DNA of 6,007 nucleotides, taken from assembly GCA_022865965.1 (NCBI GenBank), contig JALHTS010000075.1, positions 1 through 6,007 on the forward strand, read 5' to 3'. This DNA is from Ignavibacteriaceae bacterium (GTDB taxonomy: Bacteria; Bacteroidota; Ignavibacteria; Ignavibacteriales; Ignavibacteriaceae). Made by a program: the position numbers and the translations under genes. The notes beneath the pieces are model-generated. The model did no database searches. It saw nothing but the letters and a program-made list of their open reading frames with translations, and was not told where the DNA came from. Positions 1-6,007 of the stretch are shown here, piece after piece; within the stretch, counting starts at the first letter, position 1, and every line of letters begins with the position of its first letter.

Positions 1-909
1 ATCGTCTTTTCAGGAGTGCAAAAAGGGATTGAACGTGCAAGCAAGATAATGATGCCAATTCTTTTTATTTTACTTGTAATTTTGATGATAAGGGGAATTA
101 CTCTTGATGGAGCTTCTAAAGGATTAGATTTTTTATGGAATCCCGATTGGAGTAAAATTTCTGCAAATACAATATTACTGGCTTTAGGTCACGCATTTTT
201 TACCCTTAGTTTAGGTATGGGTGCTATGCTCACTTACGGAAGCTATATGTCTGATAAAGACAGTATTCCAAGTGCGGCATTACAAATCGTAATACTTGAT
301 ACATTAATTGCACTGATCGCAGGCATTGCAATCTTTACCGCAGTTTTCGCTGTCGGATTAGATCCTGCTGCTGGTCCCGGACTAATATTTCATACTCTTC
401 CCGGAGTATTTTCCAAGATGCCCGGAGGATATATTTTTTCAATTTTATTTTTCATATCTCTTACTATTGCAGCACTTACTTCATCCATTTCTTTACTCGA
501 AGTAGTAGTTTCTTTTTTCGTAGATGAACTAAAGTGGAAACGTCATACTGCAGCGGTTGTCCTTTCATTATTAATTTTTGCACTTGGCATTCCTAGCGCG
601 TTGTCTTTCAATCTTCTTTCAGATTTCAAAATTTTTGGATTGGACTTTTTCGCATTGGTTGATTTTATAGCATCCAATATATTGCTACCACTGGGAGGTC
701 TATTAATCTCAGTTTTTGTTGCGTGGGTATGGGGTTATGAAAAAGTAATTCCAAATCTTCGCAAAGGCGCAGAAAATTTCTTCGATAATCACCAACGAAT
801 AACTATTGCATGGAAGATATTCTTAAAATATTTTTCACCGGTTTTAATCTTTTTGGTATTCCTATATTCAATAGGTTTGCTTGAAAAAATTCTTAATATA
901 TTTTCTTGA
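1..909 (+). CDS. Sodium-dependent amino acid symporter, NSS (LeuT/SLC6) family, 5'-truncated by the window edge
   Basis: Inner-membrane transporter expected to import an amino acid with Na+. The frame is open from base 1, reading IVFSGVQKGIERASK, so the GTG at 16 is an internal codon. By comparison with LeuT about 190 N-terminal residues (TM1 to early TM5) lie outside the window. Numbering from the codon at 16, hydrophobic segments fall near 11-30 (TM5), 54-78 (TM6), 86-113 (TM7), 138-168 (TM8), 177-198 (TM9), 206-238 (TM10) and 264-290 (TM11). The protein ends there, giving the 11-helix form common in bacteria. TM6 carries the unwound substrate and Na1 motif FFTLSLGMG (61-69). TM8 carries AALTSS (152-157), matching LeuT Na2 ligands A351, T354 and S355. 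D216 aligns with the LeuT gate residue D404. Alignments are by eye. D95 replaces the LeuT Na1 ligand N286, and M68 replaces F259. The family call is firm, but the substrate is unknown. The AGCS symporter gene follows 48 bp downstream on the same strand. Confidence 0.95.
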   Translation: MVFSGVQKGIERASKIMMPILFILLVILMIRGITLDGASKGLDFLWNPDWSKISANTILLALGHAFFTLSLGMGAMLTYGSYMSDKDSIPSAALQIVILDTLIALIAGIAIFTAVFAVGLDPAAGPGLIFHTLPGVFSKMPGGYIFSILFFISLTIAALTSSISLLEVVVSFFVDELKWKRHTAAVVLSLLIFALGIPSALSFNLLSDFKIFGLDFFALVDFIASNILLPLGGLLISVFVAWVWGYEKVIPNLRKGAENFFDNHQRITIAWKIFLKYFSPVLIFLVFLYSIGLLEKILNIFS

Positions 910-948
910 GATAAAAACTACGCAAATGAAGTTACACAAAATGTTAAT

Positions 949-951
949 AGG
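949..951 (+). promoter_or_regulatory. Weak ribosome binding site for the AGCS symporter gene
   Basis: A minimal AGG lies six bases before the ATG at 958, within the AT-rich stretch TTAATAGGTAATAA. An in-frame TAA (955-957) touches the start codon, so translation cannot begin further upstream. The next in-frame Met is residue 55, after the first hydrophobic helix. The start is therefore well fixed even though the Shine-Dalgarno match is poor. Confidence 0.4.
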
Positions 952-957
952 TAATAA

Positions 958-2571
958 ATGAAAAGATCTACATTAGGTATAATATTTTTTGTCATCATAA
1001 TTATCGTAATAGTCTTTGCAGGCTTTACATCTTTCGATACGGTTTGGTCTTTCCCAGGCAACTATGACTTTATAAAAAATTTCCCATCATCGGAGATTCC
1101 TCTTGGTTCAATTCCTTTTATGGTGATTGTATTGGTTGGTACTGGAATTTTCATCACCATAAAACTCGGATTTCCTCAGCTTAGACACTTTTGGCATGGC
1201 ATAAAAGTAACAATGGGTAAATATGATAACCCTGATGACGAAGGAGATCTTAATCATTTTCGGGCTCTCGCCACAGCTCTTTCTGCAACTGTGGGAATCG
1301 GAAATATTGCAGGAGTTGCTACAGCTCTATATTATGGTGGACCCGGAGCTTTATTCTGGATGTGGGTTACTGCATTCTTTGGTACTACCTTAAAATATGC
1401 GGAGTGTTCCCTGGCATTGAAGTATAGGGATATAGATGAAGATGGACATACTGCCGGTGGTCCAATGTATACTGTTGAAAAAGGATTAGGAGTTAAATGG
1501 AGATGGTTAGGTGTTGCTTTTGCCTGTTTTGCAGTAATTTGTTCATTTGCTACAGGGAACGCTATTCAGTCCTTTACACTCTCTGATCAGATTTATTCAG
1601 AGGCTGTTCAGATACTCGGTACAGGACATCTGTTAACGATAAAACATTCTGTGTTTAGTGGCTTCGAACTCTCGCTACAGCAAATAATAAACGGAATTAT
1701 TATCTCTACATTAGTCGGGTTAGTTATAATCGGAGGCATACGTAGAATTGGAAAAGTAACTGGCTACCTTTCACCAATAATGGCTGTTTTTTATGTAATC
1801 TCCGCATCATTCATTCTGATTTATAATTTTTCGGAATTGTCGGAGAGTTTTGGTTTAATTTTTAAAATGGCATTTAATCCTCCCGCGCAGATTGCCGGAG
1901 TTGGTGGAGGAGCATTTTTAATTATACTTAACACAATGCTTTGGGGTGTGAAGAGAGGATTATACTCAAATGAAGCCGGTCAGGGCAGCGCTGCTATTGC
2001 TCACTCCACAGCCAAAACCAAATTTGCAATAAGGGAAGGAGCTGTTGCAATGCTAGGTCCCTTTATTGATACAATAATGATCTGTTCATTAACCGGATTA
2101 GTAATAATTGTAACAGGCGCCTGGCATCATACAGAATTTTATGTTACACGAATAGATCCCAATTTTTCAGGTGAATTAATGAACAGCAGCATCTTAACCT
2201 CATACGCATTTAAACAAGGATTAAGCTGGTTATTTGGGTACGGTGACAAAATTATTACACTTGCTGTTCTGTTATTTGCAATATCAACTGCCATAAGCTG
2301 GTCTTACTATGGTGAAAGAGCCGCCAACTATTTGTTTGGGGAAAAAGCCACAATACCTTATAAATGGGTATATATATTATTCGTGTTTATTGGAGCAATT
2401 GCACAACTTGAGGCAGTTTGGGCTTTTGGAGATGCAGCTTTGGGTTTTATGACTATCCCTAATCTCTTATCAATTATTTTACTCTCTGGGGTACTGAAGA
2501 AACTTTCGAAAGATTATTTTTCGGTTAAGCATGTTGAGTATAAAAAACTTATAGAGAAAATTAGGAAATAG
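958..2571 (+). CDS. Alanine/glycine:cation symporter (AGCS family, AlsT/DagA-like)
   Basis: Inner-membrane symporter expected to import alanine, glycine or a related small amino acid with Na+ (or H+). Family hallmarks visible are GTGIFITIKLGFPQLRHF (61-78), ALSATVGIGNIAGVATAL (107-124), GGPGALFWMWV (127-137) and KYAECSLALKYR (146-157). Further marks are GGPMYTVEKGLG (167-178), GGIRRIGKVT (259-268), WGVKRGLYSNEAGQGSAA (329-346), DTIMICSLTGLVI (371-383) and SWSYYGERAANYLFG (447-461). About 12 hydrophobic segments are seen. At 537 residues it is longer than the usual 450-490. The extra length is a basic-plus-hydrophobic N-terminal helix (about 1-24) with a polar linker to about 47, and longer loops near 212-238 and 388-412. 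The start is fixed by an in-frame stop directly before the ATG. It probably shares a transcript with the NSS gene 48 bp upstream. The exact substrate cannot be read from sequence alone. No frameshift or missing family motif was seen. Confidence 0.95.
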   Translation: MKRSTLGIIFFVIIIIVIVFAGFTSFDTVWSFPGNYDFIKNFPSSEIPLGSIPFMVIVLVGTGIFITIKLGFPQLRHFWHGIKVTMGKYDNPDDEGDLNHFRALATALSATVGIGNIAGVATALYYGGPGALFWMWVTAFFGTTLKYAECSLALKYRDIDEDGHTAGGPMYTVEKGLGVKWRWLGVAFACFAVICSFATGNAIQSFTLSDQIYSEAVQILGTGHLLTIKHSVFSGFELSLQQIINGIIISTLVGLVIIGGIRRIGKVTGYLSPIMAVFYVISASFILIYNFSELSESFGLIFKMAFNPPAQIAGVGGGAFLIILNTMLWGVKRGLYSNEAGQGSAAIAHSTAKTKFAIREGAVAMLGPFIDTIMICSLTGLVIIVTGAWHHTEFYVTRIDPNFSGELMNSSILTSYAFKQGLSWLFGYGDKIITLAVLLFAISTAISWSYYGERAANYLFGEKATIPYKWVYILFVFIGAIAQLEAVWAFGDAALGFMTIPNLLSIILLSGVLKKLSKDYFSVKHVEYKKLIEKIRK

Positions 2572-2601
2572 TTAGGAAAGGATTTTTTTAAAATTCAATT
2601 T
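2572..2601. other. Convergent intergenic gap with no clear terminator
   Basis: Thirty bases separate the TAG of the AGCS gene from the TGA of the minus-strand phosphofructokinase. The gap has a T7 run at 2583-2589 without a GC-rich stem before it, and an A/T-only dyad (2590-2602, AAAATTCAATTTT) whose one-base loop cannot form a stable hairpin. A 10-bp inverted repeat, AGAAAATTAG at 2555-2564 against CTAATTTTCT at 2612-2621, flanks the gap from inside both reading frames. It is AT-rich with a 47-base loop, so it is a weak terminator candidate at best. Confidence 0.5.
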
Positions 2602-3984
2602 TCATTCGGGACTAATTTTCTGATCGATTTCATCACCATCACTGATTGATGTAGAAAGCGACTTATGAGCAACATTGCTATCTGCAGAATGCAAAAAAAT
2701 GTTTCCGTCTTCAACATGTTTATATAAAAGATCACTTTCAATCAGGTAATAAAATCTTTTCTTAAACTCATCAATTGAGAGATGAGCAGTAGCAGCAAGC
2801 TTTGCTAACTCGTGCGGATCTTCAAAATCAGTTTTGTTTATCCTGAGCATATACCTTCTTGCAATGTAAAATGTTTCCGAACTTGGATCAACCATCCTCA
2901 CTTTGGTTCTTTTTGTTACTGGATCTAAAATATCCTTAAAGTAAAGTGGAACAAACCTTCCGTTTTGAATTGATATCATCGCTCCGCTGCCACCATTCAG
3001 AATAAATTGTGAAGCAGAAAATCCTAGATCACGGGTATATTCCATATCAAATGGTATCGGGTCAGCACATCTTAATTCATAACCAATATTTTTTGCTATT
3101 ACAGTTACTTTAATACCAAGTTCTTTAAGCTTCTGCTGCACTTTAAATTTTAGTATTTCACCGAAGTTCACTTCTGCAATTCTAATATTATCATGTGCAT
3201 CCCTTTCGATATCAACTAACTGCTCAAGGTCTTCGATCTTCATTTTCTCGACAATACCTTCCGCTAAAATGGCAACTCCGTCAGATCTTCCATAGCTCAA
3301 TCTCTTAATTATAGCACCAACAAGAACATCGGCCACTTGGTTAAAACTAATAACCTCACCAGGAAATTCTTCTGGAATTAATGTTAGTGTGGCACCAGTT
3401 GCCTTGCCTATACCCAATGCAAGATGTCCTGCCTTCCTTCCCATAGTAACAATAAAATACCAGCGGGATGTAGTTTGAGCATCAACCATTAGACTTTTAA
3501 CTATTTCAACACCGATATGTCTTGCTGTTTGAAAACCAAAAGTTGGTATTCCGTGTGGAAGGTCAAGATCATTATCAATTGTTTTGGGTACGTGAACAAC
3601 TCTTATCCTTCCTGCAGCCATTTCATTAACTTTAAGTGCACTAAATGCTGTATCATCACCGCCAATGGTGATAAGCTTATCAACATCCAATCTGAGAAGT
3701 GAAGTTACTGCATTCTCGAGATGTTTATCATCTTTGGTAGGATTTGCTCTGGAAATTCCAATATACGAACCACCTCTAAAGTGGATTCGGCTCACATTAT
3801 GAATAGTCAATTCCCTGATGTGAGAAGTATCGCCCTCCATAATCCATTTGAAGCCATCCCTAATTCCAAGAACTTCAACACCTTCAACTTCCGCTCTTAT
3901 TGTAGCTGCACCAATAACGCTGTTTATTCCCGGTGCGGGACCTCCGCCTACTAATATTGCCAATTTTTTTGGCGCAATAGTCAT
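2602..3984 (-). CDS. pfp: PPi-dependent 6-phosphofructokinase (diphosphate--fructose-6-phosphate 1-phosphotransferase)
   Basis: Cytoplasmic glycolytic enzyme interconverting fructose 6-phosphate and fructose 1,6-bisphosphate, here probably with pyrophosphate as phosphoryl donor, which makes the step reversible. The PFK fold is shown by GGGPAPGIN (13-21), GGDDT (108-112), PKTIDND (133-139) with catalytic D137, FGFQTAR (149-155), MGRKAGH (181-187), PEEF (204-207) and GYELRCADPIPFD (301-313). D111 replaces the Gly at E. coli PfkA position 104, and K134 replaces the Gly at 124. In family knowledge this Asp/Lys pair marks PPi enzymes, since the Asp blocks the ATP alpha-phosphate site. The protein closely resembles the Thermotoga PPi-PFK as remembered. 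It has about 30 extra C-terminal residues that are hydrophilic and Ser/Asp-rich (429-460). The ATG has a good Shine-Dalgarno upstream, and the N-terminus begins a few residues before the first beta strand, as expected. An ATP-dependent enzyme is the less likely alternative. The upstream neighbour is the helicase gene, 60 bp away on the same strand. Confidence 0.93.
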   Translation of the reverse strand: MTIAPKKLAILVGGGPAPGINSVIGAATIRAEVEGVEVLGIRDGFKWIMEGDTSHIRELTIHNVSRIHFRGGSYIGISRANPTKDDKHLENAVTSLLRLDVDKLITIGGDDTAFSALKVNEMAAGRIRVVHVPKTIDNDLDLPHGIPTFGFQTARHIGVEIVKSLMVDAQTTSRWYFIVTMGRKAGHLALGIGKATGATLTLIPEEFPGEVISFNQVADVLVGAIIKRLSYGRSDGVAILAEGIVEKMKIEDLEQLVDIERDAHDNIRIAEVNFGEILKFKVQQKLKELGIKVTVIAKNIGYELRCADPIPFDMEYTRDLGFSASQFILNGGSGAMISIQNGRFVPLYFKDILDPVTKRTKVRMVDPSSETFYIARRYMLRINKTDFEDPHELAKLAATAHLSIDEFKKRFYYLIESDLLYKHVEDGNIFLHSADSNVAHKSLSTSISDGDEIDQKISPE

Positions 3985-3995
3985 CTTTACAAGTG

Positions 3996-4000
3996 CTCCT
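3996..4000 (-). promoter_or_regulatory. Shine-Dalgarno sequence of the phosphofructokinase gene
   Basis: On the minus strand the sequence reads AGGAG, then eleven bases, then the ATG at 3984-3982. The match to the 16S tail is good and the spacing is slightly long. It supports the chosen start and indicates efficient independent translation. It contrasts with the very weak site before the AGCS gene. Confidence 0.65.
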
Positions 4001-4044
4001 AAAATTAATTTTCTAAAAAATATAAATAATCGTATCTAAAAAAA
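4001..4044 (-). other. AT-rich leader between the helicase stop and the phosphofructokinase ribosome binding site
   Basis: This stretch is almost entirely A and T with no small ORF and no GC-rich hairpin. A minus-strand TATAAT at 4049-4044 overlaps the helicase stop codon and could be a -10 box. No TTGACA-like -35 lies at normal spacing (the hexamer there is AAAGTT), and no TAnnTTTG box of the Bacteroidota type was seen. A separate promoter is possible but unproven; read-through from the helicase gene is equally compatible. Confidence 0.3.
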
Positions 4045-6007
4045 TTATAAAACTTTAAGCTTTGCAAACTTTAACATAAGCTGCTTTATGTTATTACCTT
4101 CAAAGTGAACAGTTGCTTTAAGCGTGTCTCCACATCCAACAACTTCTGTAACTTTTCCAAGTCCGAATTTATCATGCATTACTCTGGAACCCGGTCTGAG
4201 AGATTTATTATCCTGATTGAAATCTTCGTAATCTACTTTTTGAAAATATTCATAGTAGATTTCTTTTTTTGTTTTCCTGTTTGATTTTCTCCCTATGTTT
4301 CCGTTTACTTCCTTTACCGTGGTAGGATCAAGTTCATCAATAAATCTTGATCTACTTTGATAAGCAACTTCCCCAAAACGATATCTTGAACGAGCGTGAA
4401 GCACATAAGCTTTTTGCTGTGCTCTGGTAAGAGCAACATAAAATAATCTTCTTTCTTCTCCAACTGATGTGTCGGTACTAAATTTATGTGACAAAGGGAA
4501 GATATCTTCTTCACATCCTGAAATAAATACTATTGGCCACTCTAGTCCTTTGGCACTATGAACAGTTAAGAAAGTAACCGCGTTCTTTTTTCCCTCATAA
4601 TCATCAATGCCTGCAACTAAAGATACATCCTGAAGAAATTCCTCAAGAGTTGCGTTGTTATTCTGATTAGAAAATTCAGTGAGTGAACCTAAAAGTTCGC
4701 CGATATTCTCATATCTTGAAATTGATTCAGGTGTGTTTTCTTCTTTAAACATTCTTAGAATTCCAAGCTCATCAACCAGTGCACGCGTTAGTTCGCCAAC
4801 AGAAAGTTTATCTTTCAGTTCAATATATTTATCCAGAAGTACTTTGAATCCTTTTACATTTTTTTGAATTCTTTCTTTGATATCAATAACTTCAAAAACT
4901 CTTAGCATAGTATCAAACAGTGTTAAATTATGTTTATCTGCAAAAGCAAGCATCCTGGTTATTGTTGTAGTACCAATACCTCTTTGAGGAAAATTCATAA
5001 TTCTGAGTAAGCTTTCTTCGTCCTGCTGATTAGATATTACACGAAGATAAGCGATTACATCTTTCACTTCTTTTCTTTTATAAAATTCTGTTCCGCCAAT
5101 TATTGTATAAGGAAATTTTTCTCTTCTGAATACATCTTCTAAGGCACGTGACTGCGCATTAGTTCTATAAAGAATTGAAAAATTATTAAATGACATTTTT
5201 TTCTTTGTCATTTCATTTTTTATGAACTTAGATATCTGAGACGCTTCATCTTTTTCATCTGAGCATTTTACAATCTGTATAAGCTCACCTTCAGGATTTT
5301 CGGTCCACAAAGTTTTATCAACCTGATCTTTATTATTCTTAATAATAGAATCCGCAGCTTTAAGAATCATTTTTGTTGAACGATAATTCTGCTCAAGTTT
5401 AAATATTTTATGTTTTGGAAAATCTTTCTGAAAATCTATTATATTTCCCAAATTAGCTCCACGCCAGCTGTAAATACTTTGAGCATCATCACCAACGACA
5501 GAAATATAGCCCTCACGAGTAACAAGAAGTTTTAATAATTCATATTGCGCTTTGTTTGTATCCTGAAATTCATCCACAAGTATATAACCGAATTTCTTTT
5601 TGTACTTATTATGAATGTGCTTGCTGTTATTAAAAAGTTCAATGGGTTTAAGCAAGAGATCATCAAAATCCATTGCGTTATATTCAATTAAACGTTTTTG
5701 ATATTCCGTATAAATATCAGCAGTTTTTTCATCAAGAAAAGAATTAACATGCGATTTTCGATATTCAGCCGGCATTATCATATAATTTTTAAGAAAGCTG
5801 ATTCTGTGCCTTACAGAATTCGGAGTAAGTGCATCGATATCAAGGTTAAAATCAGTAATAATGCTTTGAACAAGTGAAAGAGAATCTATGGTATCGTAAA
5901 TGGAAAAATTACTTAAATAATTAATGTGCTTAGCCTCTATTCTAAGAATTTTCGCAAAGATAGAATGGAAAGTACCCATCCAGAGCGTATCAGCTTTTTT
6001 ACCAATA
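4045..6007 (-). CDS. pcrA: UvrD/PcrA-type superfamily 1 ATP-dependent DNA helicase, 5'-truncated by the window edge
   Basis: 3'-5' DNA helicase of repair, replication-conflict and transcription-coupled processes. The frame stays open upstream of the Met codon at 5979 to the window edge (IGKKADTLW precedes it), so that Met lies inside motif Ia and is not the start. The Q motif and Walker A motif I are outside the window. Numbering from that Met: Ia GTFHS (2-6), FDDLL (105-109), II VDEFQDTN (135-142), III VVGDDAQSIYSWRGA (161-175), IV LEQNYRST (195-202), YRTNAQSR (271-278), 2B-type NFPQRGIG (329-336), V TVHSAKGLEW (472-481), EEDIFP (490-495) and VI EERRLFYVALTRA (508-520). After a polar linker comes a Tudor-like C-terminal domain (596-644, GSRVMHDKFGLGKV to KFAKLKVL), which in PcrA/UvrD contacts RNA polymerase. 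All visible catalytic motifs are intact, and no RecB-type nuclease domain follows. The motifs resemble Bacteroidota UvrD. PcrA and UvrD are not cleanly separable here. The stop lies 60 bp before pfp. Confidence 0.95.
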   Translation of the reverse strand, partial: IGKKADTLWMGTFHSIFAKILRIEAKHINYLSNFSIYDTIDSLSLVQSIITDFNLDIDALTPNSVRHRISFLKNYMIMPAEYRKSHVNSFLDEKTADIYTEYQKRLIEYNAMDFDDLLLKPIELFNNSKHIHNKYKKKFGYILVDEFQDTNKAQYELLKLLVTREGYISVVGDDAQSIYSWRGANLGNIIDFQKDFPKHKIFKLEQNYRSTKMILKAADSIIKNNKDQVDKTLWTENPEGELIQIVKCSDEKDEASQISKFIKNEMTKKKMSFNNFSILYRTNAQSRALEDVFRREKFPYTIIGGTEFYKRKEVKDVIAYLRVISNQQDEESLLRIMNFPQRGIGTTTITRMLAFADKHNLTLFDTMLRVFEVIDIKERIQKNVKGFKVLLDKYIELKDKLSVGELTRALVDELGILRMFKEENTPESISRYENIGELLGSLTEFSNQNNNATLEEFLQDVSLVAGIDDYEGKKNAVTFLTVHSAKGLEWPIVFISGCEEDIFPLSHKFSTDTSVGEERRLFYVALTRAQQKAYVLHARSRYRFGEVAYQSRSRFIDELDPTTVKEVNGNIGRKSNRKTKKEIYYEYFQKVDYEDFNQDNKSLRPGSRVMHDKFGLGKVTEVVGCGDTLKATVHFEGNNIKQLMLKFAKLKVL

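Noticed and set aside
16..18. GTG as the start codon of the first gene
   Set aside because: The frame is open to base 1 and the residues before it (IVFSG) continue the conserved NSS segment leading into QKGIER. The gene is cut by the window edge.
2561..2579. Direct repeat of TTAGGAAA (2561-2568 and 2572-2579)
   Set aside because: Two short AT-rich copies around the AGCS stop codon, with no further copies in the gap. Most likely chance.
2583..2602. Intrinsic terminator at the T-run and AAAATTCAATTTT dyad
   Set aside because: No GC-bearing stem precedes the T7 run, and the dyad has only A-T pairs with a one-base loop.
3517..4039. Small plus-strand open frames at 3517-3702, 3721-3954 and 3848-4039
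   Set aside because: They lie antisense to the highly conserved phosphofructokinase, overlap one another in part, are rich in Cys, Ser and Asn in an unstructured way, and match no family I know. They are chance frames.
4044..4049. TATAAT on the minus strand as a confirmed pfp promoter
   Set aside because: No acceptable -35 element at normal spacing, and such hexamers are expected by chance in sequence this rich in A and T. It is noted only as a possibility in the leader entry.
4314..4867. Open frames at 4314-4514 (minus) and 4679-4867 (plus) inside the helicase
   Set aside because: Both overlap conserved helicase sequence in another frame, have no ribosome binding site of note, and give low-complexity peptides.
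5977..5979. ATG as the start codon of the helicase gene
   Set aside because: It encodes the Met inside motif Ia (LWMGTFHS). The frame continues to the window edge, and an UvrD-type helicase must have Walker A upstream.
1..6007. Defence system, mobile element, CRISPR array or other novel system
   Set aside because: All four genes belong to well-known families with intact visible motifs. No transposase, integrase, long repeats or array spacing were seen. The helicase alone has no nuclease or defence partner beside it within the window.

Overview
This is an AT-rich chromosomal window holding four protein genes in two converging pairs. The outer gene of each pair is cut by the window edge. The sequence suggests a free-living bacterium of the Bacteroidota/Ignavibacteriota (FCB) side of the tree. 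The main support is the helicase, whose motif Ia (MGTFHSIFAKILR) and motif III (GDDAQSIYSWRGA) look, from memory, like those of Bacteroidota-type UvrD/PcrA proteins. The phosphofructokinase, by contrast, most resembles the Thermotoga-type PPi-dependent enzyme as I remember it. The lineage call is an inference without a database search and carries low to moderate confidence.

Left half, plus strand (1-2571): the last seven membrane segments of a neurotransmitter:sodium symporter (NSS, LeuT/SLC6 family), then after 48 bp a complete 537-residue alanine/glycine:cation symporter (AGCS, AlsT/DagA family). Both families import amino acids using Na+ and both have the LeuT-type fold, but they are separate families. 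Their spacing and orientation suggest one transcript for amino acid uptake.

Right half, minus strand (2602-6007): a 5'-truncated UvrD/PcrA superfamily 1 DNA helicase, then after 60 bp a complete 460-residue phosphofructokinase. The latter carries both residues that mark PPi-dependent rather than ATP-dependent enzymes. It has a clear Shine-Dalgarno sequence, and whether it also has its own promoter cannot be decided here. The helicase (DNA repair, transcription-coupled processes) and the glycolytic enzyme have no obvious functional link.

The two pairs meet tail to tail across a 30-bp gap (2572-2601) with no convincing intrinsic terminator. No tRNA, rRNA, CRISPR array, insertion sequence, riboswitch or defence system was recognised, and no gene-free stretch exceeds 60 bp. 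This is mostly an ordinary housekeeping and transport region. The points worth a second look are substrate and ion-site residues in the NSS protein, the PPi-type active site of the kinase, and the extra N-terminal helix of the AGCS protein.
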